Source: Streptomyces sp. NRRL F-5727 (GTDB lineage: Bacteria; Actinomycetota; Actinomycetes; Streptomycetales; Streptomycetaceae). From it: 64,000 nt of DNA. The notes below the pieces were generated by a model. It was not told the DNA's origin. It did not search any database and saw only the letters and a program-made list of their open reading frames with translations. The stretch covers positions 152,403-216,402 of the forward strand of contig NZ_JOGX01000006.1 in the NCBI RefSeq assembly GCF_000719555.1, written 5' to 3'. Positions 59,687 to 64,000 of this stretch are shown one piece after another. Both the position numbers and the translations under genes were made by a program. How positions within the stretch are numbered: the stretch's first letter is position 1; every line of letters starts with the position of its first letter.

Positions 59687-59735
59687 GTCAAGGTCCCGTC
59701 AGCTTCCGGGGCGCGGTCGACAGGACGACGTCAAG
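59687..59735 (+). promoter_or_regulatory. KdpE-like direct repeats before kdpF
   Basis: GTCAAG-GTCCC-GTCAGC (59687-59703) at 11-base period, then a single GTCAAG at 59730. About 140 bases before the intact kdpF. The first ten bases are identical to the box at 59321. Confidence 0.6.
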
Positions 59736-59841
59736 GTGGGCGGGCTGCCGCCCGGTGCGGGCTTCGATGGCAGTGGGCGGCCGTGTTCCGGCGCCCTTCG
59801 TGTGCCGGCATCGGCCGTACCCCATGGGGAGTTGGTCTTTC

Positions 59842-59931
59842 GTGAGTGTCGAGAACGTCGTCGGTCTCGTCGTCGCCCTGAGTCTCGTCGGTTACCTGGT
59901 AGCCGCGCTGATCCGCCCGGAGAAGTTCTGA
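59842..59931 (+). CDS. kdpF: KdpF small subunit (intact copy)
   Basis: 29 residues from GTG 59842: SVENVVGLVVALSLVGYLV then AALIRPEKF, a single-helix peptide with the usual family end RPEKF or PEKF. KdpF stabilises the KdpABC complex. Normally kdpA follows directly; here a kdpD frame follows instead. No strong RBS is visible. Confidence 0.88.
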   Translation: MSVENVVGLVVALSLVGYLVAALIRPEKF

Positions 59932-60014
59932 ACCGTGCCGGGCGTCCGGCGACGCAGTCGCTCACCGGGCGCCCGCAGCCGGGCCCGTCCGCCGGACGCC
60001 GGGGACGGCTCAAG

Positions 60015-62492
60015 GTGCTCGTCGGCGCCGCGCCCGGCGTCGGCAAGACGTACCGGATGCTCGACGAGGGCCACCGCAGGGCGGCGCGGGGGACGGACGT
60101 GGTCGTCGGCGCCGCCGACTGCCGCGGCCGACCGCACACCGAGGCACTCCTCGACGGCCTGGAGCTCCTGGGACACCGGGACGACGCGGCCTTCGGCCGT
60201 CCCGCGGACGGTCACGGCGGCTTCGACCTGGACGCCGCACTGCGCCGCCGCCCCGGACTGCTCCTCGTCGACGACCTGGCCCACACCAACCCGCCCGGTC
60301 ACCGCAACGCCCGCCGCTGGCAGGACGTCGAGGAACTCCTCTCGGCCGGCGTCGACGTCCTGACGACCATCGACGTCCAGCACCTGGAGTCCCTGAGCGA
60401 CGTCGTCGAGACGATCACCGAGGTACCGCCCGGCGACGGCGTCCCGGACGGCTTCGTCCGCGGTGCCGACCAGATCGTCCTCGTCGACGTGGATCCTGAG
60501 GACCTGCGCCGGCGGATGGCGCACGGGAACATCCACCCCCCGGAGATGGTGGACGCGGCCCTGGCCAGCTGGTTCCGCCCCGGCAACCTCACGGCCCTGC
60601 GGGAACTCGCCCTGCTCTGGGTCGCCGACCAGGTCGATGACGCCCTGCGGAGATACCGCACCGAGCACGGCATCGGCGGGATCTGGGAAGCCCGGGAGCG
60701 CGTGGTCGTCGGACTGACGGGCGGCCCGGAGGGCGACACCCTCATACGACGAGCCGGCCGGATCGCCGCCCGGTCGGCCCGCGGCGAACTGTCGGCCGTG
60801 CACGTCGCGCGGGGCGACGGGCTCGCTGCGGGCGCCTCGTCCACGGCGCTCGCACGGCAGCGGCGTCTGGTCGAGAGCCTCGGCGGCAGTTACCACACGG
60901 TCGTCGGCGAGGATGTGCCGACCGCGCTGCTGGACTTCGCCCGGGCCGGGAACGCCACCCAGCTGATCCTCGGCACGAGCAGACGCGGCCGCTTCGAACG
61001 CTTCCTCACCGGGCGCGGCATCGGCGAGACCACCGTCTCGCTCTCCGGCGGGATCGACGTGCACATGGTCACCCATGAGCGGGCGGGCCGGGGACGCCTG
61101 CTCCCCACGCGCCGACGCACCCTCCCGCTGTCCCGGCGCATTGCCGGACCCCTCGCAGGTGTCGTTCTCCCCGTCCTCCTCACTCTGCTGCTCGACCGGG
61201 TCAGGGGCAGCATCGGCCTGACCAGCGAGGCCCTGCTCTTCCTGCTGGTCGTGGTCGGTGTGGCCTGCATCGGCGGCGTCGGATCCGCGCTCGTCGCGGC
61301 CGTGACGGCCTCCCTGCTGCTCAACTACTGGTTCGTGCCGCCCATAGGGGCTTTCTCCTTCGAAGACACCGACAGCGTCCTCGCCCTCGGCGTGTTCGTC
61401 GTGGTCGCGGGTGCCGTCGCGGCGGTCGTGGACCGGTCGCTGCGGCTGTCGCGCAGAGCCGCGAGCGCCACGGCCGAGGCCGAGACCCTCTCGGCGCTCG
61501 CCGGCTCCGTCGTCAGGGGCGAACACACCGTCCCCGACCTGCTCGCCCGCACCCGGGAGACCTTCGCCGCCCACGCCGCCGAACTGACCGACCACCCCGT
61601 GGACGACCCCACCGCGAGCCAGGTCACGATGGGCGACGGCAGCTACCTCGTCCTGCGTGGCTGCACCCTGCCGGCCGCCGACCGCCGCGTCCTCACTGCG
61701 TTCGCCGCCCACCTCATGGCCGCCGTCGAACGGGCCCGGCTCGCCGAGGCGGCGGCCGAGGCGGAGACCGCGAAGGCCGCGGACCGGATGCGCACCGCCC
61801 TCCTCGCCGCCGTCAGCCACGATCTACGGACTCCGCTCGCCGCGGGCTGGGCAGCCGTGGCCTCCCTGCGGAGCCCCGACGTGGACTTCACACCGGAGGA
61901 ACAGGCGGAGCTGCTGGCCACGGCGGACGAGTCCATGGCCCGGCTCAGCAGGCTCGTCGACAACCTCCTCGACATGAGCCGCCTCCAGGCGGGAGCCCTC
62001 ACCCTGGACCTCCGCCCCACGGCCTGGGAAGAGGTCGTCCCGGCGGCCCTGGACGGCCTCCCGGACGACGCGGGACGCCGGGTGTCCCTCCAGGGACTGG
62101 AGGAGGCACCGCTCGTTCTCGCCGACCCTCCGCTCCTCGAACGGGTCGTCGCCAACCTCGTGGCCAACGCCGTACGCCACTCCCCGCCCGGACACCCCGT
62201 CCTCCTCGGAGCCAGTACGCTCGCCGGCCGCGTCGAGCTGCGCGTGGCCGACCGGGGCCCCGGTCTGCCGCCGGCGGACCGTGAGCGCGTGTTCGAGCCC
62301 TTCCAGCGCCTCGGTGACACCGACAACACCACCGGTGTCGGCCTCGGCCTGGCCCTGGCCCGAGGGCTCACCGAGGCGATGGGCGGCACGCTCACCCCGG
62401 AGGACACCCCCGGAGGAGGACTGACCATGGTCGTCACGCTGCCCTGCGCGCACGCCCGGACGCAGGGTGTCCCCGTCCCTACGGAGCCCTGA
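60015..62492 (+). CDS. kdpD: sensor histidine kinase KdpD
   Basis: 825 residues if begun at GTG 60015; the open frame reaches further back, and the family alignment (RGRLKVLVGAAPGVGKT) implies 10-30 more residues, but only a CTG (59928, overlapping the kdpF stop, GGAG 5 bases upstream) is available there. Domains in order: KdpD sensor with Walker A GAAPGVGKT and B LLLVDDLAH; USP-like (GTSRRGRFERFLTG, about 325); four DUF4118 helices (about 380-480); HisKA AVSHDLRTPLAA with the His near residue 605; HATPase NLVANAVRHS and GVGLGLALARG. It senses K+ need and phosphorylates KdpE. No kdpE is in the window. Confidence 0.9.
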   Translation: MLVGAAPGVGKTYRMLDEGHRRAARGTDVVVGAADCRGRPHTEALLDGLELLGHRDDAAFGRPADGHGGFDLDAALRRRPGLLLVDDLAHTNPPGHRNARRWQDVEELLSAGVDVLTTIDVQHLESLSDVVETITEVPPGDGVPDGFVRGADQIVLVDVDPEDLRRRMAHGNIHPPEMVDAALASWFRPGNLTALRELALLWVADQVDDALRRYRTEHGIGGIWEARERVVVGLTGGPEGDTLIRRAGRIAARSARGELSAVHVARGDGLAAGASSTALARQRRLVESLGGSYHTVVGEDVPTALLDFARAGNATQLILGTSRRGRFERFLTGRGIGETTVSLSGGIDVHMVTHERAGRGRLLPTRRRTLPLSRRIAGPLAGVVLPVLLTLLLDRVRGSIGLTSEALLFLLVVVGVACIGGVGSALVAAVTASLLLNYWFVPPIGAFSFEDTDSVLALGVFVVVAGAVAAVVDRSLRLSRRAASATAEAETLSALAGSVVRGEHTVPDLLARTRETFAAHAAELTDHPVDDPTASQVTMGDGSYLVLRGCTLPAADRRVLTAFAAHLMAAVERARLAEAAAEAETAKAADRMRTALLAAVSHDLRTPLAAGWAAVASLRSPDVDFTPEEQAELLATADESMARLSRLVDNLLDMSRLQAGALTLDLRPTAWEEVVPAALDGLPDDAGRRVSLQGLEEAPLVLADPPLLERVVANLVANAVRHSPPGHPVLLGASTLAGRVELRVADRGPGLPPADRERVFEPFQRLGDTDNTTGVGLGLALARGLTEAMGGTLTPEDTPGGGLTMVVTLPCAHARTQGVPVPTEP

Positions 62493-62558
62493 CAGCTGCC
62501 TGGGCCGTGCGAACGATGCCCTCCAGCCGGGCACAGGAGCCGGTCGCGTAGGGGACGC

Positions 62559-62596
62559 GTCAAGAGCGGCGTCAAGGACGTTAGAGCGGCGTCAAC
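62559..62596 (+). promoter_or_regulatory. KdpE-like repeats before the second kdpF
   Basis: GTCAAG (62559), GTCAAG (62571), GTTAGA (62580) and GTCAAC (62591). The last two have the 11-base period; the first two are 12 apart. About 80-115 bases before the 27-residue peptide gene that precedes kdpF. Confidence 0.55.
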
Positions 62597-62673
62597 GACG
62601 ACGGCGGCGGCCGAAAGAGGCTGTTTCCTCATCTCGTCAGAGAATCCGCTCTTCCTTCTTCCGGGAGTTCACG

Positions 62674-62757
62674 ATGGCCGACATGGCCTTCGTCGTCACC
62701 ACGATCGCGGTCTTCGCGCTGGTGGCGTTCATCGCCAAGGGGGTGGCGAAGCTGTGA
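62674..62757 (+). CDS. small single-helix peptide preceding kdpF
   Basis: 27 residues: [20 protein letters not shown] then AKGVAKL, a single membrane helix. ATG 62674 follows CCGGGAG. Its TGA overlaps the GTG of the second kdpF (GTGA). Similar short peptides precede kdp genes in Streptomyces. Probably an extra small subunit or a translational leader. Confidence 0.65.
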   Translation: MADMAFVVTTIAVFALVAFIAKGVAKL

Positions 62758-62930
62758 GTGCCGAGAACGTGATCGGTCTGCTCGTCGCCGCCGCCCTGCT
62801 GGGAAGGTGTACTCCTCGGAGAAGCACCTCCGGCCCGAGAAGTGGATCTACAAGGCGATCGGCGCCAACCCGGCGGTCGAGATGCGCTGGCCCGCGTACC
62901 TGCGCGGGGTCCTCGCCTTCTCCGCGGTGA
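62754..62930 (+). pseudogene. kdpF: second kdpF, truncated and frameshifted into kdpA
   Basis: Starts normally (GTG 62754, [16 protein letters not shown], 17 residues) but then runs out of frame through kdpA coding sequence to TGA 62928-62930. The expected end (YL..ALI.PEKF) is missing. A deletion has joined the middle of kdpF to an inner part of kdpA. Confidence 0.8.
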
Positions 62931-64000
62931 GCGTGCTGTTCCTGTACCTGCTCCAGCGGGTGCAGGGGTCGCTGCCCGGCTCGCTGGGCTTCGTGTCGAT
63001 CGACCCGGACCAGGCGTTCAACACGGCCGCCTCGTTCGTCGCCAACACCAACTGGCAGTCGTACTACGGCGAGCAGGCCATGGGCCACGTCGTGCAGACC
63101 GGCGGCCTGGCGGTGCAGAACTTCGTGTCGGCGGCGGTCGGCATGGCGGTCGCGGTCGCTCTCGTCCGCGGCTTCGCCCGGTCCCGTACCGGCGAGCTGG
63201 GCAACTTCTGGGCCGACCTGGTCCGCGGAGTCGTCCGGATCCTGCTCCCGATCTCCGTGATCGGCGCGCTCGTCCTGGTCGCCTGCGGGGCCATCCAGAA
63301 CTTCTCCGGCATCCACGAGGTCGGCCAGTTCACGGGCGGGACGCAGCAGTGGAACGGCGGGGCGGTGGCCTCGCAGGAGGTGATCAAGGAGCTGGGCACC
63401 AACGGCGGCGGTTACTTCAACGCCAACTCCGCCCACCCCTTCGAGAACCCCAACGGGCTGTCGAACCTCTTCGAGATCTACCTGATCCTCGTCATCCCCT
63501 TCGCGCTCACGCGGACCTTCGGCCGCATGGTCGGGTCGCTGAAGCAGGGATACGCGATCCTCGGCACGATGGCCGTCATCTGGGTCGGTTTCACGGCGCT
63601 GATGATGTGGACCGAGTTCGCGGGGAAGGGTCCGGCGTTCGAGCTGGCCGGCGGCGCCATGGAGGGCAAGGAGACCCGGTTCGGCATCGGCGCCTCCGCG
63701 ATCTTCTCGGTCGCCACCACGCTGACCTCGACCGGCGCCGTGAACCTGATCATGGCGATCATCGCGGTGTTCATCGCCGGCCTGATGGTCGGCCGCACCC
63801 CGGAGTACCTGGGCAAGAAGATCGGCACCCGCGAGATCAAGTTCGCCGCCTGCTACATCCTGGTCACCCCGGCGCTCGTCCTCGGCTTCACCGCCGCCTC
63901 CTTCGTCCTGGACACCCCGGCCAACTCGATGACGAACTCCGGCGCGCACGGCTTCTCCGAGATCCTGTACGCCTACACCTCGGGCGCCAACAACAACGGC
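62807..64000 (+). pseudogene. kdpA: kdpA with lost 5' end and internal deletion, runs off the window
   Basis: The frame is recognisable from [15 protein letters not shown] (GTG 62807) onward, but the start codon and first transmembrane helix (about 30-35 residues) are gone. K+ filter motifs remain: [27 protein letters not shown] and TSGANNNG. After TSTGAVN the sequence jumps straight to [20 protein letters not shown]; about 35 residues of loop and helix, usually including GGVGSGLYG, are absent without a frame change. No RBS fits GTG 62807. Either a true pseudogene or an assembly error at two points. Confidence 0.85.

Larger units (their letters stand above)
58965..59841. other. 877-base non-coding region between kdpB and kdpF
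   Basis: I see no convincing gene; the plus-strand frame at 59349-59668 (MSERRQEGRISAR...) is Arg-rich with poor codon bias. The region holds several KdpE-like boxes on both strands (listed separately) and probably the promoters for kdpB and for kdpF-kdpD. Confidence 0.6.

Noticed and set aside
59935..60363. GTG 59935 as start of kdpD
   Set aside because: It opens a different frame (PGVRRRSRSP...) that lacks every KdpD motif.
62493..62673. kdpE after kdpD
   Set aside because: The gap of 181 bases holds no response-regulator sequence; kdpE is not in the window.
1..64000. CRISPR arrays, tRNA or rRNA genes, phage or integrase genes
   Set aside because: No regularly spaced repeats of the needed kind, no cloverleaf or rRNA landmarks, and no integrase motifs were seen; only one decayed transposase fragment is present.

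Overview
The window is high-GC actinobacterial DNA with strong third-position GC bias, GTG starts, overlapping ATGA/GTGA junctions and a full hopanoid locus. Gene content and order from the D-amino-acid oxidase to the XRE/DUF6126 pair resemble the SCO67xx region of Streptomyces coelicolor, so this is almost certainly a Streptomyces chromosome. I ran no database search; family names rest on recognised motifs and remembered family members.

Layout. 1-5.4 kb: 3' end of an M14 peptidase, a small secreted protein, a D-amino-acid oxidase divergent from an ABC-F gene that leads a three-gene overlapping operon. 5.5-15.9 kb: housekeeping and accessory singletons (tex, SCO6745-type protein, two DJ-1/PfpI proteins, an enoyl-CoA hydratase, HdeD, a RsbW-like kinase, idi, a methyltransferase-acetyltransferase fusion, a CDF metal exporter). 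16.3-22.6 kb: a six-gene operon with two CDP-alcohol transferases, a CTP-type nucleotidyltransferase, a glycerol-1-phosphate-dehydrogenase-like enzyme and a two-component ABC-2 exporter, best read as synthesis and export of a polyol-phosphate lipid or cell-surface polymer. 23.5-33.1 kb: the hopanoid operon hpnC-hpnD-hpnE-polyprenyl synthase-shc-hpnG-hpnH-hpnO, followed by an XRE-cupin regulator with a clear twin operator and a DUF6126 membrane peptide. 35-37.4 kb: a c-di-AMP (ydaO/yuaA) riboswitch in front of a LysM/M23 endopeptidase, then an SGNH hydrolase.

37.35-42.5 kb holds the least understood complete system: five translationally coupled genes of the STM4011-STM4015 type (two radical SAM enzymes, a sulfatase-fold hydrolase, an ATP-grasp-like protein and a leucine-rich-repeat protein), preceded by 16-bp tandem repeats and divergent from two more uncharacterised genes. 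42.7-48.3 kb carries a DUF6745 protein, a SIMPL protein, a TetR with a probable operator, an amino-acid dehydrogenase and a metallo-beta-lactamase-fold hydrolase.

Around 48.5 kb a decayed IS5-type transposase marks the edge of a potassium island that runs to the window end: a KimA-type permease, a second APC permease, a DUF4118 protein, a membrane protein, a GNAT protein, a 25-residue bL37-like ribosomal protein, an SDR lacking its catalytic lysine, an orphan kdpB, an intact kdpF followed by kdpD, and a second, damaged kdpF-kdpA pair. Nearly every promoter region there carries the same 11-bp-spaced direct repeat GTCA(A/G)(G/A)-N5-GTCA, as expected for an OmpR/PhoB-family regulator such as KdpE. 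The kdp genes are rearranged compared with the usual kdpFABC-DE order, and kdpA has lost its start region and an internal segment.
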